Below are positions 54,633 to 62,890 of a DNA stretch of 64,000 bases, in pieces. Within the stretch, counting starts at the first letter, position 1; each line of letters starts with the position of its first letter. The notes under the pieces are model-generated. The model was not told the origin of the DNA. It worked only from the letters and a program-made list of their open reading frames with translations, and made no database searches. This DNA is from an uncultured Flavobacteriaceae bacterium (GTDB taxonomy: Bacteria > Bacteroidota > Bacteroidia > Flavobacteriales > Flavobacteriaceae). The translations under genes and the position numbers were made by a program. Location: the NCBI GenBank assembly GCA_947500435.1, contig CANMRV010000001.1:682001-746000 (forward strand). Reading direction: 5' to 3'.

Positions 54633-55529
54633 ATGCTTATGAGTTATCAATTGGAGTTGCGACATTTCAAATATTTTATGGCCGTGGCTGAAGAATTGCA
54701 TTATCGAAAAGCAGCGGAACGACTTTTTATTTCTCAGCCAGGTTTGAGTAGGCAAATCAAACAAATGGAGGAAATTTTAGACGCGCAATTGCTCATTCGA
54801 AGTAAAAAGAAAGTTTCCCTTACCCCAGCAGGAGAATACTTAAGAGGGGAATTGGAATTTGTTTTGAACCACTTGGAATTAACAAAAAAGCAATTAAAGC
54901 TTATTAATGAGGGCAGTTCTGGAGAGCTTCGTATCGGGTTTTTGGGTTCGGCAATGCAGAGTATTGTACCCAAATTATTGGTAAAGCTTCAAGATGTCTA
55001 TCCGAATATTAGAACTAGCCTTGATGAACTTTCGAATCATGCGCAGGTGAATGCTGTTTTGAAAGACAAGCTCGATCTGGGTTTTGTCCGGTTAGCAAGG
55101 GTACCCGAAGAGTTAAATATAAAACCAGTTTTTGACGATTCTTTTTCAGTGGTTCTACCTGAGAATCATCCCTTGGATTCGAAATCATTCAAAGGAATGA
55201 AGCAGCTAAAGGAGGAGAGTTTTATTCTTTTCTCGCAAGATTACAGCCCTTTGTATTATGATAAGGTAATGAGCATTTGTGAAGATGCCGGATTTACCCC
55301 AAAGGTTTCTCATCGGTCGGTACATGCGCAGACGATTTTTACCTTAGTTGAAAATAAATTGGGTATCGCCATAATTCCGACTTCACTTCAATATGGTTTT
55401 GATTTGAATGTGAAATTTATCGAGCTTAAAAAAATCAAGCAACGAGCTCAATTATCGGTCATCTGGAAAAAAGATAATCGAAACCCTGTACTTAAGCATG
55501 GAGTGAATTTGCTGTTGAACAAGTCTTGA
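54633..55529 (+). CDS. LysR-family regulator, likely of the hut operon
   Basis: A 298-residue transcription factor. The N-terminal winged helix-turn-helix (LRHFKYFMAVAEELHYRKAAERLFISQPGLSRQIKQME, read in pieces) is followed by a two-lobed ligand-binding domain (about 90-295). LysR regulators usually control a divergent neighbour, here hutH, with urocanate or another histidine intermediate as plausible ligand. I use the ATG at 54633; a second ATG is at 54639. An earlier in-frame ATG would lie inside hutH and adds residues unlike the family. Confidence 0.9.
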   Translation: MLMSYQLELRHFKYFMAVAEELHYRKAAERLFISQPGLSRQIKQMEEILDAQLLIRSKKKVSLTPAGEYLRGELEFVLNHLELTKKQLKLINEGSSGELRIGFLGSAMQSIVPKLLVKLQDVYPNIRTSLDELSNHAQVNAVLKDKLDLGFVRLARVPEELNIKPVFDDSFSVVLPENHPLDSKSFKGMKQLKEESFILFSQDYSPLYYDKVMSICEDAGFTPKVSHRSVHAQTIFTLVENKLGIAIIPTSLQYGFDLNVKFIELKKIKQRAQLSVIWKKDNRNPVLKHGVNLLLNKS

Positions 55530-55567
55530 TTCGTTTCGTAATATCCTAAATTTGCAATTGAAAAAGT

Positions 55568-56128
55568 ATGGCTATGATTTTTGATTTAATAAAAAGAAGA
55601 CGATCAGTCTTTCCTTCCACATATATTGACAAACCTATTGCAAAGGCCGACATCGAGAAGATTTTGGAAGCAGCGAATTGGGCTCCAAACCATAAAAAAA
55701 CCGAACCTTGGCGTTTTAAGGTTTTGCAGGGTGCTTCCCAAGAACGACTAGGCAAGTTTTTATCTGAAAAATATCAGGAGGTAGATTCAAAACCCAAGCA
55801 GATAAAGGTTAGAAAGTTATTGGAAAATCCGAAGAAAGCAGGGGCGATAATTGTAATATGTATGCAGCGTGACGCCAACGAATGTGTTCCGGAATGGGAG
55901 GAAGTCGCTGCAACTGCAATGGCCGTTCAAAACATGTGGCTTTCCTGTACCGAATTAGGAATCGGAAGTTATTGGAGCTCACCCGGACTCATAAAACATA
56001 TGGATGAATTCTTCGACCTAGAAGAAGGGGAAAAGTGTTTAGGCTTCTTTTATATGGGTTACTATGATTCGGAACTTCCTGAGGTCACCCGTCGTCCAAT
56101 TGAGGATAAAGTAATTTGGATGGATTAG
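55568..56128 (+). CDS. Nitroreductase-family flavoprotein
   Basis: A 186-residue FMN enzyme of the nitroreductase family, which reduces nitro groups or quinones with NAD(P)H. The N-terminal RRRSVFPSTY and the AANWAPNHKKTEPWRF segment bind FMN phosphate. AAATAMAVQNMWLS-like and GIGSYWSS elements follow. Its stop overlaps the stop of the convergent membrane-protein gene by 4 bp. Two ATGs (55568, 55574) are possible starts. Confidence 0.9.
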   Translation: MAMIFDLIKRRRSVFPSTYIDKPIAKADIEKILEAANWAPNHKKTEPWRFKVLQGASQERLGKFLSEKYQEVDSKPKQIKVRKLLENPKKAGAIIVICMQRDANECVPEWEEVAATAMAVQNMWLSCTELGIGSYWSSPGLIKHMDEFFDLEEGEKCLGFFYMGYYDSELPEVTRRPIEDKVIWMD

Positions 56129-57159
56129 TTTGAAATCTTGTTCAAATTGTTATTTACCTTCGTTAGAAATCTATTCTTCTCGTCTATATGAACTAAAAGA
56201 ATATCGCATTCTTCTGTAAAACCATACATTTTTTCAATGGTTTGTCTTTTTGTGAAATAAATGACAATATTGTGATTTGAACTTTCTTTACTAATACCTA
56301 GATTTCCAATTTCTAATTCTTCGGAATTCAATTCTTTTGAGAAACCTTCGATTTTGTCGATTTCAATAAGTGGAATGGTTATGTCGGCAATAAGTCCGTT
56401 TTTTAAAATCAGTTTTTCATGAGTTAACACAGATGGCCTTTTTATAAGTGCCTTGATATGCGCAATAATACTAAAGGCAGAATAAATACTTAGTCCGGTT
56501 AAAATCCAAGCAGCAATTGGACTCCACTTCATAAGTAAAATATGAAAAGCATAGGTTTCAATACTAATTACCAATAGGAAAGCTCCTGCCAACGCGATAC
56601 TTGCATTTTCTTTGTACTTGGTGAATTCGGTACTTTCTAACTTTTTCCGTTTCCAACAGAAAAAAGCATAGTACATCATAGTAATCTCTGTAGCGAAAAG
56701 AGAAGCATATCTGGATTTGCCAAACAATTCTTGTGAACTAATTTTGCTAAGGGAATGGAAGTCAAAAGTTTGATTGGAATTCGCACGGAAGGCTCTTATC
56801 CCTTTGCGAATTTTAAACAATAAGAAAGTGAATATGAATAATTCGACAACTGGTAGCACATAACTTTTCAAATACCCTAAATGTTCTTGTCCGCTTTCAG
56901 GTATCAAAAAAGTAGCTATAATTATTCCCCCGATGAAAAAAGGAATTGCTCTTAGTTTTGGAATTTTACTTTTAAAAGCTATGAGCAAAAACAAAAGCGG
57001 AGCTGTTAAAACCAAATCATAAGTAATAGCATTTGCAAGTTCCGGATGTTCCCTTAGAAGCGGACTTAAGGTAAGGTCTATCGAAAAAAGGATGACTAAT
57101 AGTGGTAATCCATAGTTCAAAAGTACTATTATATCAATTTTATATAACCTCATAAACAC
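56125..57159 (-). CDS. Multi-pass membrane protein of unknown function
   Basis: A 344-residue protein with about seven hydrophobic segments in residues 8-250 (for example VLLNYGLPLLVILFSIDL, AIPFFIGGIIIATFLI, AAWILTGLSIYSAFSIIA). A C-terminal soluble part of about 90 residues is beta-rich. I do not recognise a family. It converges on the nitroreductase gene. A second ATG (MRLYKID, 57153) may be the start. Confidence 0.75.
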   Translation of the reverse strand: MFMRLYKIDIIVLLNYGLPLLVILFSIDLTLSPLLREHPELANAITYDLVLTAPLLFLLIAFKSKIPKLRAIPFFIGGIIIATFLIPESGQEHLGYLKSYVLPVVELFIFTFLLFKIRKGIRAFRANSNQTFDFHSLSKISSQELFGKSRYASLFATEITMMYYAFFCWKRKKLESTEFTKYKENASIALAGAFLLVISIETYAFHILLMKWSPIAAWILTGLSIYSAFSIIAHIKALIKRPSVLTHEKLILKNGLIADITIPLIEIDKIEGFSKELNSEELEIGNLGISKESSNHNIVIYFTKRQTIEKMYGFTEECDILLVHIDEKNRFLTKVNNNLNKISN

Positions 57160-57203
57160 TAATTTATTAGTTATTAAAAGAGACGTTCAATTCATTTAGA
57201 AAC

Positions 57204-58523
57204 CTAATCCTTGGTAAACCCAAAAACACCACCTCCTTGTTTCAGGGTCATTTGACTTTTTTCTGGGTCAAACTCCAAAACCACTCCCGCTGGGTCGAAT
57301 CGAAATACATTCTTGTCAGATGCAGATAACGGGAAAGCTGATTGACCTGTCGCTTGCGCAAATAATGAATTGTCTTCTTTGGTAATTGTGATTTTCAATG
57401 GTATTTGAGTACTAGAGTACACACCAAGATAACCATCCAAGGTTGAAGGGTCTACTTCAAACTCTTTAAAACTAGGAATTTCGAAAGGCAAACCAAGTAC
57501 TGCACTAACAGCGAGAACAAGAATTTGGTTGTTGTCATACAAAGTGCCGTTTGAAGTCAAGGCCATGGCAATTTTATCATCCTTTAGAAACCCTAAAAAA
57601 GAAGAAAAACCATCTATTCCCCCTCCATGTCCATAACCCACTTTTTCATTGAATGGAAATTGCATGATTCCCAGTCCTAAGCCTTCCTGAATGCTGGTCA
57701 TTTGATCAAGACTAGTTGCCGAAATCACCTTTTGACCAAACAGGGCGATAATAAACTTGTTGAGGTCAGAAGGGATGGAAACCATTGCCCCAGCACCCAA
57801 TGGAACGCTCATATCGGTTTCATCTTGCTTGGTCCAGGCTCCTGTGAAACGATACGAATTACTTTCGTTAGTCTCTAAATTGATTTTAGATCCAACGTAA
57901 GTGCTATTCAAACCCAGGGGATTGATGATTTTCTCCTTTACCAATTGACTATAGGGTTGTTTGAAAACATCCTCTAGGATAAAAGTTAGCAATACATAAT
58001 TTGAGTTGCTGTATTCGGTTTTCGTGTCAGGCTTAAAGACGTTTGATTTTTCCTTTATGATTTGCAATAACCCGCTCCTTGTTTTTGGCTCGGTATTCCA
58101 TTGCAGATACGTCTCAGAGTTGGTGAAATTGAAAATTCCACTTCGGTGACCCAGTAAATGTTTGATGGTTATTTTTTGAGCATTTTCTATTTCAGGAAAG
58201 AAGTTGGCCAGCGGATCTTCTAATTTCAGTTTATTTGCCTCAATGGCTTTGAAGATAAGAGAAGCCGTGAACATTTTGGTAATAGAACCGATGCGGTACT
58301 TGGTATTTGTCTCGGCTTTTCGATTACTTTCTATATCTGAATAGCCTATGGCTCGTGAATATATTTCTTCCCCATTTTGTGAAAGAGCGATACTGCCCAT
58401 GAATTTGTCATTCGTTTCTAAACTATCAAAAAGACTATCAAGTTTTACTTTGTCAAATGTCTGTGCAACTACCGATAGACTAATGAGGCTGAAAAGAATA
58501 AAAGAAAGGATATTCTTTTTCAT
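57204..58523 (-). CDS. Serine hydrolase, beta-lactamase class C fold
   Basis: A 439-residue secreted serine hydrolase of the S12 family (signal peptide ILSFILFSLISLSVVAQ). The nucleophile is Ser80 in S80-I-T-K83, the YxN motif is in YSNSNYVLL, and the third motif is HGG in GYGHGGGIDGF. A C-terminal beta domain (about 345-435) follows, as in D-aminopeptidase-like members. It is more likely a peptidase/esterase acting on cell-wall or D-amino-acid substrates than an antibiotic resistance enzyme. I use the ATG at 58523 (MKKNILSF); an earlier ATG overlaps the DUF456 gene. Confidence 0.88.
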   Translation of the reverse strand: MKKNILSFILFSLISLSVVAQTFDKVKLDSLFDSLETNDKFMGSIALSQNGEEIYSRAIGYSDIESNRKAETNTKYRIGSITKMFTASLIFKAIEANKLKLEDPLANFFPEIENAQKITIKHLLGHRSGIFNFTNSETYLQWNTEPKTRSGLLQIIKEKSNVFKPDTKTEYSNSNYVLLTFILEDVFKQPYSQLVKEKIINPLGLNSTYVGSKINLETNESNSYRFTGAWTKQDETDMSVPLGAGAMVSIPSDLNKFIIALFGQKVISATSLDQMTSIQEGLGLGIMQFPFNEKVGYGHGGGIDGFSSFLGFLKDDKIAMALTSNGTLYDNNQILVLAVSAVLGLPFEIPSFKEFEVDPSTLDGYLGVYSSTQIPLKITITKEDNSLFAQATGQSAFPLSASDKNVFRFDPAGVVLEFDPEKSQMTLKQGGGVFGFTKD

Positions 58524-58534
58524 AATAGTGGTTT

Positions 58535-59044
58535 TTAGCTGAAATACGGAAATAGGGTTTCTTTGTATTCCCAAACGGTTCTTATAAATATTCCTAAGAA
58601 AATCATAGTGACCACAAACTTCATAAAGGCTCCTGTTAGGAAACCTAAAAACGAACCGAATGCCGCTTTTAACGCTGTCTTGTTATCCGCTTTATTTGAA
58701 AGTTCGCCTAAAAATGCTCCAACAAAGGGACCGATTATAATTCCGAATGGGATAGGGGCGAAAATACCCACAATAAGTCCAATTGTAGTACCAATCATTC
58801 CCGCTCGTGTGCCACCAAATTTTTTGGTTCCCATGGCTGGAATTATATAATCTAGGGCAAAGACTAGCAAAGCGATTCCTCCTGTAATGCCGAGGAGCCA
58901 CCAATTATCGCTAACTGCAGCGGTTAAATGAAGGAGTAACAACCCAAACCAACTAATAGGTGGCCCAGGAAGTACGGGTAGGAAGCTTCCAATGATTCCG
59001 AGCAAGCAGAGTATAAATCCAATTATAAGTAAGGCAATATCCAT
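58535..59044 (-). CDS. DUF456 membrane protein
   Basis: A 169-residue inner-membrane protein made of glycine-rich hydrophobic helices, four to five of them (IALLIIGFILCLLGIIGSFL; PPISWFGLLLLHLTAA; IGTTIGLIVGIFAPIPFGIIIGP). The pattern GxxLPVLPGPPxxW near the N-terminus is the DUF456 signature. Function of the family is unknown. The serine hydrolase gene follows after 11 bp, so the two are probably co-transcribed. Confidence 0.85.
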   Translation of the reverse strand: MDIALLIIGFILCLLGIIGSFLPVLPGPPISWFGLLLLHLTAAVSDNWWLLGITGGIALLVFALDYIIPAMGTKKFGGTRAGMIGTTIGLIVGIFAPIPFGIIIGPFVGAFLGELSNKADNKTALKAAFGSFLGFLTGAFMKFVVTMIFLGIFIRTVWEYKETLFPYFS

Positions 59045-59125
59045 AAATGTAGTTTGTTGTTTGACGAAGATAGTAATGATTTGTTACAGATTTAAGAATG
59101 AAAAAGGGAGTCATGAAGATTATTC

Positions 59126-59193
59126 AACTAAAAAATTAGTTTAAACTAAAATATTAGTTATATTTGTTTTGTAATTCAACTAAAAAATTAGTT
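59126..59193. promoter_or_regulatory. Promoter with three BlaI-type operators
   Basis: AACTAAAAAATTAGTT occurs at 59126-59141 and 59178-59193, and AACTAAAATATTAGTT at 59144-59159. Each is a palindrome or nearly so. TATATTTG (59159-59166), a consensus -7 element, lies between the second and third. The third ends 2 bp before the blaI-like start. This fits autorepression by the BlaI-like protein. Confidence 0.8.
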
Positions 59194-59195
59194 CA

Positions 59196-59561
59196 ATGAG
59201 GCAATTGACAAAAGCAGAGGAAGAAGTAATGCAGATTTTATGGCAACTACAAAAATGTAATGTTGCTTCAATCATAAAGGAGTTACCAGAACCAAAACCT
59301 GCCTATAATACCGTGTCAACAATCGTTCGCATATTAGAAAGCAAAGGTTTTGTTGATCATCAACAAGAGGGGAAAGGCTATTTGTATTTTCCCATTTTAA
59401 AGAAGTCGGACTATAGCAATCAATCAATAAACAAATTGGTTGATGGATATTTTCAGGGCTCTTTTAAAAGTATGGTGTCATTCTTTATGAAGAAGAATGA
59501 TATGAGCCTTTCTGAGTTGGAATCCATTATGAATGATATCAAAAAAGAAGACCAGCCATGA
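59196..59561 (+). CDS. BlaI/MecI-family transcriptional repressor
   Basis: A 121-residue winged-helix repressor (LTKAEEEVMQILWQLQKCNVASII, then YNTVSTIVRILESKGFV) with a C-terminal dimerisation helix region. In this family the membrane sensor BlaR1/MecR1, encoded next door, leads to cleavage of the repressor. The three palindromes in its promoter are the likely binding sites. It overlaps the next gene by 4 bp (ATGA). Confidence 0.93.
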   Translation: MRQLTKAEEEVMQILWQLQKCNVASIIKELPEPKPAYNTVSTIVRILESKGFVDHQQEGKGYLYFPILKKSDYSNQSINKLVDGYFQGSFKSMVSFFMKKNDMSLSELESIMNDIKKEDQP

Positions 59562-62500
59562 TACAATACGTCTTAGAATGCATCGCATTCCAGTTAGTGT
59601 TTCTCATCATTTACGACCTGTTTTTGAAGCGAGAAACCTTCTTTCAATGGAACCGTTTATACCTAATCGGCACTTATATCATATCTATGGTTTTGCCATG
59701 GATAAAAATAGAGGCAATGAAAACCACCGTTCCGCAGTCGTTTCAGGCCTATCCGGAATTTTTGTGGAATACCAATGCTATTGCTGTAACCGCAACTGCC
59801 GTGCAGGAAACGTCTTTTACTATTTCTTGGGAGTATGCGCTTCTATTTGGTGGCATGCTTATGGCCACCTTATTTTTCGGCTATAAGCTATTCCAAATTT
59901 ATGCTCTAAAGCGAAAGGGTGAAGTCCACTATTTTAGGGATTTTACTCAGATTATTATTGCGAATAGCTCGATAGCATTCTCCTTTTTCAAATCTATTTT
60001 CCTTGGGGATAAAGTCATCGCGAAAGAACATCAAAGTATTGTGCAGCATGAACTGGTACATATTCGACAAAGGCATTCTTATGATTTAATGCTCTTTGAA
60101 CTGATGCGCATTGTCGGTTGGTTTAACCCTTTGGTGTATGTATATCAAAGTCGCGTATCGGAATTGCACGAGTTCATCGCTGACGCAAAAGTCGCCAAAT
60201 CGAATAAAAAAGAGCAATACGAATTTTTATTGTCGCAGGTATTTCAGACTCAAAATATATCATTCATCAATCAATTTTTTAAAACCTCATTAATCAAAAA
60301 ACGAATTGTTATGTTGACCAAAGAGAAATCAAAACAAGTTTTGAAGTTGAAGTATTTACTATTATTACCACTTGTTTTTGGAATGTTGGCTTACACCTCG
60401 ATTGAACGGGAGTTACATGATGATACTGAATCGATTATTCAAACTACTGAAGATGCAGAGTTAATCGCCAAAATTGAGACTGAAATAGAGAAAGAAATTG
60501 CTACAATTGGATCAATTGAAAAAGTTTTTTTTAGATCAAAAAGAACTCTGGATAATAATATGAAAAGTGCGTATTCTATGTACAAGAAAAGTGCTCATAT
60601 TCTAACGAAAAAAGAGTATTTCAAAGAACAACTCTTGCATAAAATGTTTTTTGAAAATTTTAAAGGGGTTGAATTCGGTGATGATGTTGAGCCGGGACCT
60701 ACGTTTAAAATGCCTTTGCCATCCTCTAAAAGATATGAGAATTACCTGCGTCGAATAAACGCCTTCGCAATACTTGATGATAATTTGAAATATTCGATTG
60801 AAGCTTACGATCAGGATATTCTTTTAATTGACAAACTCCAAAACTACTCAGATGACGTGTTTGTTTTTGAAGTGATGAACGTAAAGGACTTAACTGGGAA
60901 AGAGTTACGAAATTTCAATGTTAGGCTTTCAGAGATTTTTGAAAGTCCAGGTGCTGATTACACAAGTATTGTTCTTGTCGACAACAGGTATGCTTTTAAA
61001 GTAGTTAGCGGGAATAATGCTGATTTACAGGATCACCTTCGAGAATTAAATTTTCCATCTAATGAAATAATTGTGGTGGAGGATATCGAAAATTTAACAA
61101 AAAAAGAAGAAAAACAAGTCTTTAGAAGACTTAAAAACTTATCAGAGACTTCGGAAAATTGGGTGCTGGTTATTAAGGATAAAAACACCAGCATGAAAAT
61201 TGTGAGTGCAAATGATGACTCTTACTTATCAGGTCCAAATGGTGAGAAAATTGGAGCTAGGTTAGTTTACGATTCTAGTTTAAACGAGGAAAGCAAATTA
61301 TCAATCACAGAATTTTTAAAGAAGAATGGCACCACTAATTTTTCTGTTGATAAAACAGATGTGTCAAATGATAAGAGTTTTGAATGGAAAGGGCTGAGTG
61401 ACCCTGTTCCTTTCGCTAAAGTTGATAATGTACCGGTCTTTCCAGGTTGCGAAAATGCAGATGATAAAAGAGCTTGCTTTCTACAAAGCATGCAAAGGCA
61501 TATCAGTAAAAACTTCAATTACCCTAAGGAAGCTCAAGAAAAGGGAATTCAAGGAAGGGTGAATACAATTTTTGTTATCAGTAAGAAAGGAAAAATAGAA
61601 GGCTTGCGTATGCGAGGTCCAGATTCTATATTAGAAAAAGAGGTGAAGCGAATAATTAATCGGTTACCTAAAATGAAACCAGGTGAGCATAGAGGAAAAA
61701 AAGTTGATGTGCCGTTTTCTATCCCAGTAGTTTTTAAACTCGATATAGAGAAAACCTTTGACAAGTTGCCTGAAAATTCTAATCGGTTTGGTCCAAAGGC
61801 GGCGCAGGCAATTAAACAGTATAATCAATTGGTAACAGAACGAGAAAGGTTACTAAAAAATTCTAATGAGAAAAACCCCATCATTGTAAATCTTGATGAA
61901 CAGTTGAATAACCTTAGGAATTCGATAAACAAGCCCATATCTGCCTCTTCAACTATTAAGAAAGGAGGCGTTCAAGAACAATATGCATCATTGTTAAAAG
62001 AGCGGGAGCGCTTGTTGAAAAGTACCAATGAGAAAAACCCGGTCATCGTAAATCTAGATGCGCAATTGGAAAGACTACGAAAAGCCATTTCTCAAGATGA
62101 CGAAACAGTACCCTTTGCAACCATAGATGAAGTGCCAATTTTTCCAGGTTGCGAAGATGCCGAGAATAAGCGCAAATGTTTTAATGAAAAAATACAGAAA
62201 CATATTTCCAAAAACTTTAACTACCCGAAAGAGGCTCAAGAAAAAGGAATTCGAGGTCGGGTCTCTGTAATGTTCACAATTGCAACAGATGGTTCGATAC
62301 AGAACATAAGAAAAAGAGGTCCTGATTCGCTTCTAGAGAGTGAAGTCGAACGTATCATTAAAAGATTGCCCAAAATGAAACCAGGGAAGCATAAAGGAAA
62401 AGCCGTAAATGTTCCTTTTTCGATTCCGATTACCTTTAAGTTGCAGGGAGATAAAAACAAAACCTCCTTAAAACCGAATTCGAATGGGTCCAATGAGTCT

Positions 62501-62890
62501 GCTCCGCTTGTGATTATCGACGGAAAAGAGTCTACTTTGCTTAAGCTTAACTCCATGTCCACCGATAAAATAGAATCTATGAATGTCTTTAAAGATGAAG
62601 CCGCAACTAGAAAATACGGGGACAAAGGAAAAAATGGAGTCATTGAAGTAAAAACTAAGGAATTTGATTTCGGTAGTCCAAACCTTGATATAATAAAACT
62701 CGACACGAATAACGGCACTGACCCAATTTATTTTATTGATGGGAAGGAATCTTCAAAGGAAAAATTGAAGGCAATAAATCCGAATGATATTGAATCAATT
62801 AACGTTTTGAAGGGTGAATCAGCGGAAGCTTTGTATGGTGAAAAAGGAAAAAACGGAGCTATTCAAATAACAACTAAAAAGAAAGAGTGA
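59558..62890 (+). CDS. BlaR1-like M56 metalloprotease with duplicated TonB_C and plug-like domains
   Basis: A 1110-residue membrane protease, the sensor partner of the BlaI-like repressor. Residues 1-275 hold four TM segments and the M56 zinc motif H164-E-L-V-H168, with the second Glu in SELHEFIADAKV. A long periplasmic part follows. It has two TonB C-terminal-like domains (about 624-728 and 858-961), each opening VPVFPGCEN or VPIFPGCED, and an ERERLLK coiled linker repeated twice between them. Two plug-like units (about 982-1034 and 1053-1110, IDGKES...GEKGKNG) end it. No penicillin-binding domain is seen, so the signal is unlikely to be a beta-lactam. The repeats read as tandem duplication. 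Confidence 0.85.
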   Translation: MIQYVLECIAFQLVFLIIYDLFLKRETFFQWNRLYLIGTYIISMVLPWIKIEAMKTTVPQSFQAYPEFLWNTNAIAVTATAVQETSFTISWEYALLFGGMLMATLFFGYKLFQIYALKRKGEVHYFRDFTQIIIANSSIAFSFFKSIFLGDKVIAKEHQSIVQHELVHIRQRHSYDLMLFELMRIVGWFNPLVYVYQSRVSELHEFIADAKVAKSNKKEQYEFLLSQVFQTQNISFINQFFKTSLIKKRIVMLTKEKSKQVLKLKYLLLLPLVFGMLAYTSIERELHDDTESIIQTTEDAELIAKIETEIEKEIATIGSIEKVFFRSKRTLDNNMKSAYSMYKKSAHILTKKEYFKEQLLHKMFFENFKGVEFGDDVEPGPTFKMPLPSSKRYENYLRRINAFAILDDNLKYSIEAYDQDILLIDKLQNYSDDVFVFEVMNVKDLTGKELRNFNVRLSEIFESPGADYTSIVLVDNRYAFKVVSGNNADLQDHLRELNFPSNEIIVVEDIENLTKKEEKQVFRRLKNLSETSENWVLVIKDKNTSMKIVSANDDSYLSGPNGEKIGARLVYDSSLNEESKLSITEFLKKNGTTNFSVDKTDVSNDKSFEWKGLSDPVPFAKVDNVPVFPGCENADDKRACFLQSMQRHISKNFNYPKEAQEKGIQGRVNTIFVISKKGKIEGLRMRGPDSILEKEVKRIINRLPKMKPGEHRGKKVDVPFSIPVVFKLDIEKTFDKLPENSNRFGPKAAQAIKQYNQLVTERERLLKNSNEKNPIIVNLDEQLNNLRNSINKPISASSTIKKGGVQEQYASLLKERERLLKSTNEKNPVIVNLDAQLERLRKAISQDDETVPFATIDEVPIFPGCEDAENKRKCFNEKIQKHISKNFNYPKEAQEKGIRGRVSVMFTIATDGSIQNIRKRGPDSLLESEVERIIKRLPKMKPGKHKGKAVNVPFSIPITFKLQGDKNKTSLKPNSNGSNESAPLVIIDGKESTLLKLNSMSTDKIESMNVFKDEAATRKYGDKGKNGVIEVKTKEFDFGSPNLDIIKLDTNNGTDPIYFIDGKESSKEKLKAINPNDIESINVLKGESAEALYGEKGKNGAIQITTKKKE

